From: Bdellovibrio sp.
GTDB lineage: Bacteria; Bdellovibrionota; Bdellovibrionia; Bdellovibrionales; Bdellovibrionaceae
DNA length: 28,536 bases
Assembly (NCBI GenBank): GCA_019104905.1
Contig: JAHRXB010000120.1
Location: 1-28,536, forward strand
Reading direction: 5' to 3'
Shown: piece after piece, positions 1 to 8,149 of the stretch
Layout: each line of letters starts with the position of its first letter
How positions within the stretch are numbered: position 1 is the first letter of the stretch
Made by a program: the position numbers and the translations under genes
Notes under the pieces: generated by a model
Databases searched by the model: none
Told to the model about the DNA's origin: nothing
The model's input: only the letters and a program-made list of their open reading frames with translations

Positions 1-1
1 C

Positions 2-106
2 CCCACCTATGATGACCAGATGGTGCCACGACTGAATATCTTCAAATACAACCCAAACACAAAATCATTCGATCGAGTCAGTGCTCCCGATGATTTTGAA
101 CCTTAG
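2..106 (+). CDS. C-terminal end of an unidentified protein (partial)
   Basis: An open frame enters from the left edge and gives 34 codons before a TAG stop. The visible tail contains RLNIFKYNPNTKSFDRV and ends DDFEP. It is convergent with mltG, and the two stop codons overlap by three bases. There is no start in the window and too little protein to assign a family. The regular polar and aromatic spacing could be the last strand of a secreted or beta-propeller-like protein, but that is a guess. It could also be a chance frame. Confidence 0.5.
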   Translation, partial: PTYDDQMVPRLNIFKYNPNTKSFDRVSAPDDFEP

Positions 107-1185
107 TTTTTAGCCGGGGCCGCTTCGCGCTTTTTGAGGTCACGCCAAGATTTTCCCTCACGGGCGCGACGATCTAGTTGAAACTTTTCGACCGCCTTTT
201 TGTGGCCCTGATAGTCTTCGGAAAACACATGAGTGCCGTCGTTCTGACTGACAAAAAACAAATACAAACTTTCTTCGGGCTTTAACGCCGCCAACAGCGC
301 CTCACGCCCCGGATTTGCGATAGGTCCTGGAGGCAAACCACTGATAACGTAGGTGTTGTACGGAGTGGGCGTAACAAGATCATTGCGAGTGATATTGATT
401 TCGATATGCCCCGTCTTTTCTGCTTTTCCATAGATCACCGTAGGATCTGTTTGCAAACGCATCTTTTTTAAAAGGCGGTTATGAAAGACGGAGGAAATCA
501 ACGGTCGCTCTTCAGGAGCCCCCGTTTCTTTTTCAATAATGCTCGCCAAAGTGACGACCTGATGACGTTTCCACCCTTGCACCGTCGCCAGAGGCAAAAC
601 CTCGTTGAAAACATAGAGGAATCTCTTCACCATGTTTGCGACTAAAGTTCTTGTGTCTGTGTATTTGGTCAGCATGTATGTTTCAGGGAAAAGATATCCC
701 TCTAGACTTGCCTGTGATTCCCCAAGAAGGCTTTTGATAAATTCGGGGTCACGAACGACACTTAAAAAATCAGCTGCGGTTCCAAACCCCTGTTTTTCGT
801 AAAGGTCAGCAATCTCGTAAATGCTGAGGCCTTCGCTGACCGTAAAGCTGCGTGCAATGCTTTTTCCCGAGGTGATCACGGCCAATACTTCAGAAGGCAT
901 CATATTCGTGCGCAGAAGATATTCACCCACCTTCAACTTGGAGCGATCTCCCTTAATGCGAGCATAGATGGAAAAGAACAGCGCATTTTTAACGAGGCCT
1001 TTTTCCTGAAGTTCCTGGGCGATGGAGTTAAATCCTTTTCCCGAAGTCACCTCATAGACCACGTCCTGAGCCACTTGACTGGGAGGAGCTTTCAAAAACT
1101 CATACGCCAGATAACCAGCTCCCGCACCTATTGCGAGAACCAATGCCACCACCGCAATCGTTAATACCAAAAAATTCTTCTTCAT
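103..1185 (-). CDS. mltG: Endolytic murein transglycosylase MltG
   Basis: MltG is an inner-membrane lytic transglycosylase that cuts nascent glycan strands in the periplasm and is thought to end glycan elongation. The 360-residue length is typical of the YceG/MltG family. One N-terminal membrane segment (about residues 4-28) is followed by a LysM-like region (about 43-107) and the catalytic YceG domain. The signature IIEKETG lies at 216-222, and E218 matches the catalytic glutamate known from E. coli MltG. Downstream LQTDPTV and LPPGPIANPG are also family hallmarks. The ATG shares its A with the astD stop (TAATG), so translation is probably coupled to the amino-acid catabolic operon upstream. 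That is an odd partner, since mltG often sits next to tmk or pabC. No terminator is visible after it. Identification is firm; the reason for the operon link is not known. Confidence 0.95.
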   Translation of the reverse strand: MKKNFLVLTIAVVALVLAIGAGAGYLAYEFLKAPPSQVAQDVVYEVTSGKGFNSIAQELQEKGLVKNALFFSIYARIKGDRSKLKVGEYLLRTNMMPSEVLAVITSGKSIARSFTVSEGLSIYEIADLYEKQGFGTAADFLSVVRDPEFIKSLLGESQASLEGYLFPETYMLTKYTDTRTLVANMVKRFLYVFNEVLPLATVQGWKRHQVVTLASIIEKETGAPEERPLISSVFHNRLLKKMRLQTDPTVIYGKAEKTGHIEINITRNDLVTPTPYNTYVISGLPPGPIANPGREALLAALKPEESLYLFFVSQNDGTHVFSEDYQGHKKAVEKFQLDRRAREGKSWRDLKKREAAPAKN

Positions 1186-2702
1186 TATTTCAGATCCAAA
1201 TTCATACCCGGCAAAATTTTTGTCGGATCAAAAGGAGTCGGGTCTTCCAAACTCGCCACCGGCACCGTGCAATACTGAATTGCATAGTGGGCCGAAGGAC
1301 GATCATTCCCGGATTTACCCATGCCTCCAAACGGAAGACGCGAGCTGGCTCCGTTCGTCGTCCGATTCCAGTTCAACAGCCCCACGCGAGCCTTAAATAA
1401 AGCCTCTTCATAAAGTGCTTTATCTTTCGAGAACAATGCCATGACCAGGCCATAGCCCGTCGAATTAACGATCGTCATTGCTTCGTCAAAATTGTCTGTC
1501 TGATAGATCGCGACGTTCGGGCCGAAAATTTCACTTTTTTGATAAACGCTATTCGGATCAAATTTCTTTACCAAGTGAATACTCGGAGTCACATAGTAAC
1601 CTTTGTGTTTAAGATCCAGCGACTTTCCGCGCATCAAACTTTCACAGTTTTCACGATTCGCAATTTCCTGGAAACGGATGTATTTTTCAACCGCCGCCGC
1701 ATTGATCAAAGTTCCCATGAAGGTGTTTTCCTTCCAGTGTCCAATGGTCAACTTTTTCGCCGCTTGATAAAATCTCTCCGTAAACTCGTCTGCCAACTTC
1801 GGATGTAAGATGATTCGACTGGTGCAAGAACAGCGTTGTCCCGCCGTCATATAAGCGCCCACTAAACTTTCATAGATCGCCTTGTCCATGTCGGCGTCTT
1901 CCCAAACAATCGTGGCGTTTTTACCACCCATTTCCAGAGCCAAAATCTTCCAGTAGTGAGTGAGCGTTTCTTGTTTGATCTTGAGTCCGACTTCATAAGA
2001 ACCCGTGAACAAAATACCGTCCACATGCTCATGAGCGACCAGACGTCCTCCGGCGGCGCCATCACCTTGCACTAAATTGAAAACACCGGGGGGAAACTGA
2101 GCCTTTTCAAAGATCTCGGCCATAAACTGACCCACGGCGGGCGTTTGTTCTGAGGGCTTAAAGACAACGGTGTTTCCAGCGATTAATGCCGGAATGATAT
2201 GTCCATTGGGCAAGTGGGCCGGGAAATTAAACGGACCCACCACCGCCATCACACCACGCGAGCGATGGCGAATCACCCCGTCAACTTGCGGAAGAGCGTT
2301 GGTAATTCTTTCTTCCGCGACAAGGTTCAATGAATGATTTAGGGTCACATCAATTTTGCCACCCAAAAGTTTAGCCTCAGTCAACGCCTCCCAAGAGGGC
2401 TTTCCCGTGTCGCGAGAAATGATTTGCGCCATTTGTTCTGCATGACTGTCAAAAAGCTCTTTCAAACGCATCAAATAGTTTCTTCGCTCTGCCAAGGGCA
2501 ATGTCGCCCACGCAGGATAGGCTTTTTTTGCGGCCACACAGGCTTCATCGATGTGATCATGTTTAAATGGAACCGTCATCACCAGGTCGTTCAAGTCAGA
2601 CGGACTGATGTCTTTGAACTCTCCGTCTCCTTTTTGCACTGGAACGAATCGTCCGTTGATAAAATCACCTTTATAATTCACTTCAAACATGGTGGTGCTC
2701 AT
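1185..2702 (-). CDS. astD: N-succinylglutamate 5-semialdehyde dehydrogenase AstD
   Basis: AstD oxidises N-succinylglutamate 5-semialdehyde to N-succinylglutamate with NAD+, the fourth step of the arginine succinyltransferase pathway. The 505 residues form one complete aldehyde dehydrogenase domain. Visible marks are GPFNFP with the oxyanion-hole Asn near 159, FKPSEQTP near 181-188, the general base in LEMGG (E257) and the catalytic Cys in GQRCS (C291). The C-terminal GNDRPSAHYAIQYC followed by PVASLE is typical of AstD rather than of generic aldehyde dehydrogenases. ATG is preceded by AGAGGAAG at good spacing. It lies two bases after the astA stop and overlaps mltG by one base, so all three are probably one transcript. 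The assignment is supported by astA next door. Confidence 0.93.
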   Translation of the reverse strand: MSTTMFEVNYKGDFINGRFVPVQKGDGEFKDISPSDLNDLVMTVPFKHDHIDEACVAAKKAYPAWATLPLAERRNYLMRLKELFDSHAEQMAQIISRDTGKPSWEALTEAKLLGGKIDVTLNHSLNLVAEERITNALPQVDGVIRHRSRGVMAVVGPFNFPAHLPNGHIIPALIAGNTVVFKPSEQTPAVGQFMAEIFEKAQFPPGVFNLVQGDGAAGGRLVAHEHVDGILFTGSYEVGLKIKQETLTHYWKILALEMGGKNATIVWEDADMDKAIYESLVGAYMTAGQRCSCTSRIILHPKLADEFTERFYQAAKKLTIGHWKENTFMGTLINAAAVEKYIRFQEIANRENCESLMRGKSLDLKHKGYYVTPSIHLVKKFDPNSVYQKSEIFGPNVAIYQTDNFDEAMTIVNSTGYGLVMALFSKDKALYEEALFKARVGLLNWNRTTNGASSRLPFGGMGKSGNDRPSAHYAIQYCTVPVASLEDPTPFDPTKILPGMNLDLK

Positions 2703-2704
2703 GT

Positions 2705-3733
2705 CTATCTTCCTCTATTGTAATTAAATGGAGACATATAAATTTCTTCGCCAACTTCAATATCCAAAAGTTGTCGCACTTTCGGAGCCAGTGCCACTTC
2801 TTGCCCGCGCACATCGGCTGACGCCAAAGCCACTTTAAATTCGTCACCTGTTGTGGCAACAAGGCCTTGTTCTTTGTAAGCGGCATCTTTGAATTCGCTG
2901 ACCTTCAAACGACGGCCGTATTTGATAGGCAAAATTTCAGATGTATTTGCGCCGTAGTGAGGCCCCCCATCAAAAGGATCGACCTCATCAAGGTAACTAA
3001 ACCCGATGCTTTCAAGAAGATGTTGAGCGGGTTTGGTGGCTTCTCCCACGCGCCCCAAAACAAGACGCGCCTTGGAGTCTAGCAGGCACAAATAGATGTC
3101 ATCTTGCGGGAAAAGACTTTCAATAAACTCTTTGTGCGACTGACTTAGAAGATCCGCCTCTTGGTAAGGAAGACCCGTAAAACGTCTTCCCAAAGCCTCC
3201 CAGAATTCACTGCGACCTTCTTCCGTCAGGGGTGGTGTTAACTCACACAAAACACGCTGTTCAAACTTTTCAGGATGAAGACCCATATAGAGGAAACGCG
3301 ATAAACTGATTTGTTTACCCAGTTTTTCTGGACGGCGACGATAGGACTTATCGACAAGAAGTCCTCCGATTTCTGTTGGACCGTCAAAATCCAGCTGAAA
3401 GCGCAAAACTTGATGAATAAATCCAATGCCTAAATCCTGGGAAAAGTGGTCTCTTTTAAAAATTTTAAAGAAACTATGGGGGACCTCTTCTGAACCATGC
3501 TTAGCAATGACCAATGAGCTGCCCACGACCATTTTTTCTTCGATATCTTCCACAACAAACAAGTACTCCGCTTGATTCTTAGGAAGCTTCCCTTCGAAGG
3601 ACTGCTGACTGCGATCAATTTTATCGCTAATGACTTTTTTGTCTCCCGGCAAATTTAACAAATTAAACTGTTTGGCCAAATCGACCAATTGATTCAGATC
3701 ATCGTGCTGAGCTGAACGAATGATGAAACTCAC
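2705..3733 (-). CDS. astA: Arginine/ornithine N-succinyltransferase AstA
   Basis: AstA transfers succinyl from succinyl-CoA to the alpha-amino group of arginine, or of ornithine in some bacteria, opening the AST pathway. The roughly 342-residue length fits the family. Recognisable parts are an N-terminal GNAT-like region beginning FIIRSAQHDDLNQLVDLA, a central IGGLLVDKSYRRR, and a C-terminal GPHYGANTSEILPI segment characteristic of AstA. The frame opens with TTG at 3739, but I prefer the GTG at 3731-3733. Its GTGA overlaps the TGA stop of the upstream M20 gene, and GAAAGG lies about eight bases before it, while the TTG sits only about three bases from the same site. It is translationally coupled to the deacylase upstream and followed at once by astD. 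Substrate preference between arginine and ornithine cannot be read from sequence. Confidence 0.9.
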   Translation of the reverse strand: MSFIIRSAQHDDLNQLVDLAKQFNLLNLPGDKKVISDKIDRSQQSFEGKLPKNQAEYLFVVEDIEEKMVVGSSLVIAKHGSEEVPHSFFKIFKRDHFSQDLGIGFIHQVLRFQLDFDGPTEIGGLLVDKSYRRRPEKLGKQISLSRFLYMGLHPEKFEQRVLCELTPPLTEEGRSEFWEALGRRFTGLPYQEADLLSQSHKEFIESLFPQDDIYLCLLDSKARLVLGRVGEATKPAQHLLESIGFSYLDEVDPFDGGPHYGANTSEILPIKYGRRLKVSEFKDAAYKEQGLVATTGDEFKVALASADVRGQEVALAPKVRQLLDIEVGEEIYMSPFNYNRGR

Positions 3734-5076
3734 AGACAAAACCTTTCTATGATCCTTTTATAAAATTCTACGGCCTTTTCCAAGTCGGCCAAGGCGACAT
3801 GTTCTTGAGGCGTATGTACGTTCCCTTCCCGTTTTCCGGGACCAAAGCACACACATTCAATACCAACGCGAGAAAAAATACTCGCCTCATTGGTCGAAGC
3901 TTGAGAAATGGGCTGATCATTTAATCCCATCGCTCGAAGCTCATCCAAGCAGCCCTTCACCAAGATAGAATTCATCTCTGTGCGGAAGGGTTTTTTGTAG
4001 TCATTCACTCGGAAGCTGGCTCCATTTTCTTCACACACTCCGCGCAGACGATCCATCCATCCTTCGTAAATCTCTTGAGTGATAATCGGAGGAATCCGAC
4101 AAGTTCCCGAAAGTTGAATGTCATCCTCGTTGGTTCTCACCAGACCGATATTCAAAGTCGGAGAGCTGGGATGGAATTCATTATCTTTATGTTCTAAGAA
4201 CTCCAACTCCAAAGTTTTCACCGCGCGATAAATGTTTGCAATCTTACGTGAAATCGGACTTTCTACCGTCGACACCATGTCTATTTCCAAAAACGCATGG
4301 CTTGGGACCGTATTAAAGTTGATCCCACCATCCATCTCCATAATGTTGACTGAATCCGGAAGCATCATGATCGCATCCAGCATTTTGACAATCGCACTCT
4401 CCCCCAAATGTGGCACCGAACTGTGTGCCGCCTTCCCACGGAAGAGTTTTGACTGGGTTGAGGTGCTCTCGCGCAAATTATGTTCTTGGCGATAGTTCAT
4501 CTCTTGTTCAGAAAAAGGCACACGAATCTCAACACTCGCAAAGCCTTTGGCGGCATTGATAACCTGTAAATTACTAGGCTCGCCAATAAGAGCCATTTTC
4601 ACCGCAATCTTATTTTTTCGAATAAGCTTCAAGGCCCCCTGCATGCCGGACTCTTCACCGAAGGTTCCTACCAGCACCGGCGGCAATCGCCATTGGCGAT
4701 TGCTTCCAAAAGAGGAGAGCGCTTCAAGCTTGCACAAAAAATCAAGCTTCACATCTGCCGCACCCAAACCATGAATTTTTCCATCGATGATATGGGCATC
4801 AAAGGGATTGGCCCCGGTTTCAGTCCAAAGAGAAAATGGCCCCGGATCGACAGTGTCTAAATGAGTTTGCAACAAAAACTCCGCCCCGGGTCGTTCGGAC
4901 TGAGGGCGAGCAATCACATTCACTTGAGGCAAATCGCCAACAACCTCTTCTTGTTCTTCGACGTGAAGTCCCTTTTGACGACAAAAGGCCGCCGCCCACT
5001 TGGCCAATTCTTTATTGCCATGAGTGGGCGTGCTGTCGATAGAAATAAATTGCCGGCAGGCCTCAATAAAATTCAA
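3730..5076 (-). CDS. M20-family metallopeptidase/deacylase (ArgE/DapE-like)
   Basis: This 448-residue protein belongs to the zinc-dependent M20 family with ArgE and DapE, which remove acyl groups from amino acids. Probable metal ligands are all present: H72 in THLDT, D108 in GAADVK, E142 in the EE pair of GTFGEESG, E166 in IGEPSN and H421 in NVHTP. GEPSN is common in ArgE-type deacylases. The lid domain (about 195-330) sits between the two catalytic halves. The start is TTG at 5076, well supported by AAGGAG five bases upstream and by direct contact with the aminotransferase stop. It lies between an aminotransferase and astA. I infer that it hydrolyses a succinylated intermediate, perhaps succinylglutamate to glutamate and succinate in place of AstE. 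A dipeptidase or acetylornithine deacetylase role is also possible. Confidence 0.85.
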   Translation of the reverse strand: MNFIEACRQFISIDSTPTHGNKELAKWAAAFCRQKGLHVEEQEEVVGDLPQVNVIARPQSERPGAEFLLQTHLDTVDPGPFSLWTETGANPFDAHIIDGKIHGLGAADVKLDFLCKLEALSSFGSNRQWRLPPVLVGTFGEESGMQGALKLIRKNKIAVKMALIGEPSNLQVINAAKGFASVEIRVPFSEQEMNYRQEHNLRESTSTQSKLFRGKAAHSSVPHLGESAIVKMLDAIMMLPDSVNIMEMDGGINFNTVPSHAFLEIDMVSTVESPISRKIANIYRAVKTLELEFLEHKDNEFHPSSPTLNIGLVRTNEDDIQLSGTCRIPPIITQEIYEGWMDRLRGVCEENGASFRVNDYKKPFRTEMNSILVKGCLDELRAMGLNDQPISQASTNEASIFSRVGIECVCFGPGKREGNVHTPQEHVALADLEKAVEFYKRIIERFCL

Positions 5077-6453
5077 CTAAACTCCTTCGAGCAAAGTTTT
5101 TTCGATGGTCTTCAGCGCGATATCAATATCTTCATCTTGAATAATCGCCGGCACCAAGAAGCGCGCGCGTACAGGGTCTTTTCCACAAGGGAAAGCGATC
5201 ACGCCGTTTTGGAAAAGTTTATTTAAGAAGGTATTCACGCTCTCTTTTTTTCCATCGTGCGGAGTAAACGCAATCATGAGGCCCATACCGCCGGCATCTT
5301 GAGCAATCCCTTTGCAGGTTGTTTCATTCATGCGGTTAATGCCGTCAATAAAGCGTTTGTGAATTTGATTGATACGTCCATTAGGACCCAAGAAACCCTC
5401 ACTCAACATGTCTAGCATTTCCATGCCCGCCGCCAAGGAAGGTGTTGAACCCGAGAAGGTTCCCGCAATAAGACCTGGTTTTGGATTGTACTCTTCCGTA
5501 TAAAGAGTCGCCCCAATTTGTGCTGTTTTCGCAATCGTGCAGATGTCGATATATTGTCCAATATCCAAAGTCTCAAACGCAAAGTATTCGCCCGTACGAG
5601 TGAATGTTTGAACTTCATCTGCCCACACAGCGATATTTTTTGATTTACAGAACTCAAGAAGAGGTACGAAGAATTCGCGCGGAGCCGCTTGATAGCCGCC
5701 CTCACCCAGCATGGGCTCAAAGCCGAAAACAGAAATATTTCCTTCATGCTTCGCCACGTGCTCTTTCATCGCCGTCAAAGCCTTTTCGCCAGAACGAGGA
5801 TCTCTTTTGTCATAGAAAGGCACACGCAAAACTTCATGATACTCCGGCAAACCTTGTTTGTAAGCAGGGTTGTCGGTGACTTCCGCCATCATAGTTGAGC
5901 GCCCTGCAAACGCATCCTTAAAGCCCATCACAAAACGAGCTGGTGAATTTTTTTGACGAGACAACTTCAGCGCATTTTCGTTTGCCATCGTTCCGCAAGT
6001 TGCAATCCATGCATACTTGATGCGGCTTTTTTTACTGGCCAGCTTCACCATTTTTTCCGTGAACAGGCGATACTCGTTATTGGGCTGCAAATTTCCTTGC
6101 GTTAAAATGTCTGACAAAGAACCGCGAACAGCTGCAGCAATCACGCGAGGATGAGCATGGCCCATCAAATGGATACCGATTCCGTTGATCAGATCCAACT
6201 TCACACTGCCGTCTTCAAGCTCTACATAAGGACCACGTCCCGCGCCCGTTCCCATATAGGGATAATGCAAAGGACGACCGCGGAATTGTCCGGTCAAATC
6301 GATTTTTTGTTTTCCGGCGTCTTTGAACTCATCTAGCGGTGCACGCATTCCTGATATCTGCGAGTTGAGTTTTGTCACTTCACCCACAAGATCTTGAATC
6401 AGGGTTTTAACTTTTTCGGATTGCTGTATCTGATGACCAACAAGAGAGCTCAT
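5077..6453 (-). CDS. Class III PLP-dependent aminotransferase, candidate succinylornithine transaminase
   Basis: The 458 residues match class III (ornithine/GABA type) aminotransferases. The glycine-rich cofactor region reads ATCGTMANENALKL near 151-164. The pyridine-nitrogen aspartate is D279 in WADEVQTFTRTGEYFAFE, and GTFSGSTP near 331-338 corresponds to the usual GTFGGNP. The Schiff-base lysine is probably K309 in TIAKTAQ, a divergent form of the usual SKGLGGG motif. A polar N-terminal extension of about 50 residues precedes the core. It is the first gene of the minus-strand operon, with ATG preceded by AAAGG. Its place before the M20 deacylase, astA and astD suggests the AstC step, succinylornithine to succinylglutamate semialdehyde. 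The divergent lysine motif also leaves room for a lysine 6- or GABA-type aminotransferase. Family firm, substrate inferred. Confidence 0.85.
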   Translation of the reverse strand: MSSLVGHQIQQSEKVKTLIQDLVGEVTKLNSQISGMRAPLDEFKDAGKQKIDLTGQFRGRPLHYPYMGTGAGRGPYVELEDGSVKLDLINGIGIHLMGHAHPRVIAAAVRGSLSDILTQGNLQPNNEYRLFTEKMVKLASKKSRIKYAWIATCGTMANENALKLSRQKNSPARFVMGFKDAFAGRSTMMAEVTDNPAYKQGLPEYHEVLRVPFYDKRDPRSGEKALTAMKEHVAKHEGNISVFGFEPMLGEGGYQAAPREFFVPLLEFCKSKNIAVWADEVQTFTRTGEYFAFETLDIGQYIDICTIAKTAQIGATLYTEEYNPKPGLIAGTFSGSTPSLAAGMEMLDMLSEGFLGPNGRINQIHKRFIDGINRMNETTCKGIAQDAGGMGLMIAFTPHDGKKESVNTFLNKLFQNGVIAFPCGKDPVRARFLVPAIIQDEDIDIALKTIEKTLLEGV

Positions 6454-6465
6454 AATACCTTTCGC

Positions 6466-6488
6466 GGGTCCAAGAATGAGCAGGACCC
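6466..6488 (-). repeat. Inverted repeat in the leader of the aminotransferase operon
   Basis: Six-base arms GGGTCC and GGACCC are separated by 11 bases, about 12-35 bases upstream of the ATG. It could be a leader hairpin or an operator. Six-base repeats are common by chance, so support is weak. Confidence 0.25.
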
Positions 6489-6511
6489 ATTGTTATTTGA
6501 AATGCCAGGCT

Positions 6512-6540
6512 AGTTTACTCCGCGCCCAGGACTAAGACAA
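6512..6540 (-). promoter_or_regulatory. Candidate sigma-70 promoter of the ast-like operon
   Basis: On the minus strand TTGTCT is followed after 17 bases by TAAACT, four of six matches in each box, about 60 bases before the aminotransferase ATG. Spacing and position fit a housekeeping promoter for the five-gene operon. It is read by eye only. Confidence 0.4.
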
Positions 6541-6549
6541 GACACGTGG

Positions 6550-6577
6550 TAGACACGGAAAGACTTTTATCTGTAAA
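6550..6577 (+). promoter_or_regulatory. Weak candidate promoter of the BatE-like gene
   Basis: TAGACA and TGTAAA are separated by 16 bases, eleven bases before the ATG at 6589, with GAAGGG as ribosome site. It is back to back with the ast-like promoter, so the 135-base gap would hold both divergent promoters. Weak matches. Confidence 0.25.
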
Positions 6578-6588
6578 CTTGAAGGGCT

Positions 6589-7374
6589 ATGTCGAAATTG
6601 AAATCTCTCTCTGTGTTCTTTCTATTTCTTGTTTTGCCCGCTCTGGTCATGGCTCAGAACGAATCTGTTGCCGACCTTTTCACGCAAGGAACTCAAGCTT
6701 ATCTGGCAAAAGACTATGCTAAGGCTCAATCACTTTTCAGGACGGCACTAGACAAAGATCCTGATAATGCAACGACTCTCACCAACTTGGCCTTGGCTGA
6801 ATTTCAAATGGGGAAAAAGCCCCTTGCAATTGGCCTTCTGCGCAAAGCTCTGGCTCATGACCCCGAACTTCCCACCGCTCACGCGGGGTTGAAGTTTGCG
6901 CTTTCACAGATGCAGGTCAAAGATGTTCCCCATCAGATTGAAGCCTACGAGACTTTAAGGGCAAAACTTCTTCAGCCAATTCCTCTGTCTGCCTATTTGG
7001 TTTTATCTGCCATCACTTTCTTTGCTGCCGGCTGGTCCCTTGTTTCTTACATTGGGCGGCGCAAGAAAGCCCTCCATGAAGAGCGCTCTTTACCGCCGTT
7101 TCCTATGATCGGTTCATTTTTGACTCTAGCGTTTGTTATATTTACAGGGCTTTTAGCGTTGAAAAGTTACGACGCGACGGTGTTGCGAGGAACCATCATT
7201 GAAGAGAAAGTTTCGTTGCAAACGGCCCCCGGGGACAACCAAGTCGCAATTCTTGATCTTTACGGTGGTTTAGAGGTGATCGCTCATAAAACCGAGGGGG
7301 ACTGGGTCCAAGTCACCTACCCCGGATCTCTCACGGGATGGATTAAAAAATCCTCTCTACTGATGACGCGTTGA
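6589..7374 (+). CDS. BatE-like TPR and SH3-domain membrane protein
   Basis: The 261 residues show, in order, a signal peptide (about 1-22, ending VMA before Q), two or three TPR motifs (about 27-125, including ALDKDPDNATTLTNLALAEF), two membrane segments (about 133-152 and 170-190) and a C-terminal bacterial SH3 domain (about 197-261, with GDWVQVTYP and GWIKKSSLL). This signal-TPR-TM-SH3 order is that of BatE proteins, which accompany MoxR and BatA-D. Those partners are not in this window. The TPR part should lie outside the inner membrane and may bind other envelope proteins. The ATG is set by GAAGGG. It is followed after 34 bases by the BamD-like gene, which has its own promoter. Architecture is clear; function is not. 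Confidence 0.75.
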   Translation: MSKLKSLSVFFLFLVLPALVMAQNESVADLFTQGTQAYLAKDYAKAQSLFRTALDKDPDNATTLTNLALAEFQMGKKPLAIGLLRKALAHDPELPTAHAGLKFALSQMQVKDVPHQIEAYETLRAKLLQPIPLSAYLVLSAITFFAAGWSLVSYIGRRKKALHEERSLPPFPMIGSFLTLAFVIFTGLLALKSYDATVLRGTIIEEKVSLQTAPGDNQVAILDLYGGLEVIAHKTEGDWVQVTYPGSLTGWIKKSSLLMTR

Positions 7375-7400
7375 CAGCAGGACCTAGACCAAAATATGAT
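7371..7400 (+). promoter_or_regulatory. Near-consensus sigma-70 promoter of the BamD-like gene
   Basis: TTGACA and TATGAT lie 18 bases apart. The -35 box overlaps the TGA stop of the preceding gene. Only eight bases separate TATGAT from the ATG at 7409, and there is no ribosome site between, so the transcript may be leaderless. Confidence 0.55.
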
Positions 7401-7408
7401 TTATTCCT

Positions 7409-8149
7409 ATGCTAAAAACGCTCCGAGTCATAACTATCCTCGCAGCCCTGGGACTTTTGGTTTCTGGTTGCGCCAGCACTGAGAAAAACTCCAACACACC
7501 GGAAGGTGCTTTTGCTATTGCCGAAGAGTATGACCAAGGCGAACGCTATGAAGAAGCGATTCGCCGTTACACGGAAGTAAAAAATAAATTTCCGTATAGC
7601 AACTTTGCGACAAAATCAGAGTTGGCGATCGCCGATGTTTATTTCAAACAAGAATCCTACGCAGAGGCGCAAGTCTCTTATCAGATGTTTAAAGAACTTC
7701 ACCCCACGGTCCCGCAATCTGATTACGTGCAGTTCCGTATTGGTATGAGCTACTATAACCAACTGCCTTCCACCATTGATCGTGATTTAACTTTGGCGAA
7801 CGATGCCATCCTCAATCTGTCTGAACTTATTAAGAAATATCCGAACTCAACCCACGTTGCTGAAGCCAAAGAAAAGCGCAGTGCTGCGATCAAAATGCTC
7901 GCAGAAAAAGAAGAGTACATTGCGGATTTCTACTTCAAACGCAAAATTTTCGATAGCGCCTTGGGACGCTACGAAGGACTTTACAACAACTTCCGAGGTC
8001 TCGGCTTTGACGCCAAAGCCCTTTCTCGCGCGGCCATCTGCGCGCAAAAGATCGGCGATTCTCCGAAGGCAAAAAAATATCAGCAAGTCTTGGCTCGCGA
8101 ATTCCCTGGTAGCAAAGAATTGAAAGACGCCGAAAAGGAGATCGAGTAA
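7409..8149 (+). CDS. BamD-like outer-membrane lipoprotein (TPR)
   Basis: BamD is the essential lipoprotein of the BAM complex that inserts beta-barrel proteins into the outer membrane. This 246-residue protein has a lipoprotein signal with lipobox LVSGC and acylated C21. TPR-like repeats follow, among them AFAIAEEYDQGERYEEAIRRY, then YEEAIRRYTEVKNKFPYS and SYAEAQVSYQMFKELHP. The spacing, and NFATKSELAIADVYFKQ after the first repeat, resemble BamD (YfiO/ComL). The size matches as well. It overlaps the next TPR gene by one base (TAATG). It might instead be a BamD paralogue or a TadD-like pilotin, since a Tad cluster lies three kilobases on. I favour BamD-like. Confidence 0.78.
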   Translation: MLKTLRVITILAALGLLVSGCASTEKNSNTPEGAFAIAEEYDQGERYEEAIRRYTEVKNKFPYSNFATKSELAIADVYFKQESYAEAQVSYQMFKELHPTVPQSDYVQFRIGMSYYNQLPSTIDRDLTLANDAILNLSELIKKYPNSTHVAEAKEKRSAAIKMLAEKEEYIADFYFKRKIFDSALGRYEGLYNNFRGLGFDAKALSRAAICAQKIGDSPKAKKYQQVLAREFPGSKELKDAEKEIE

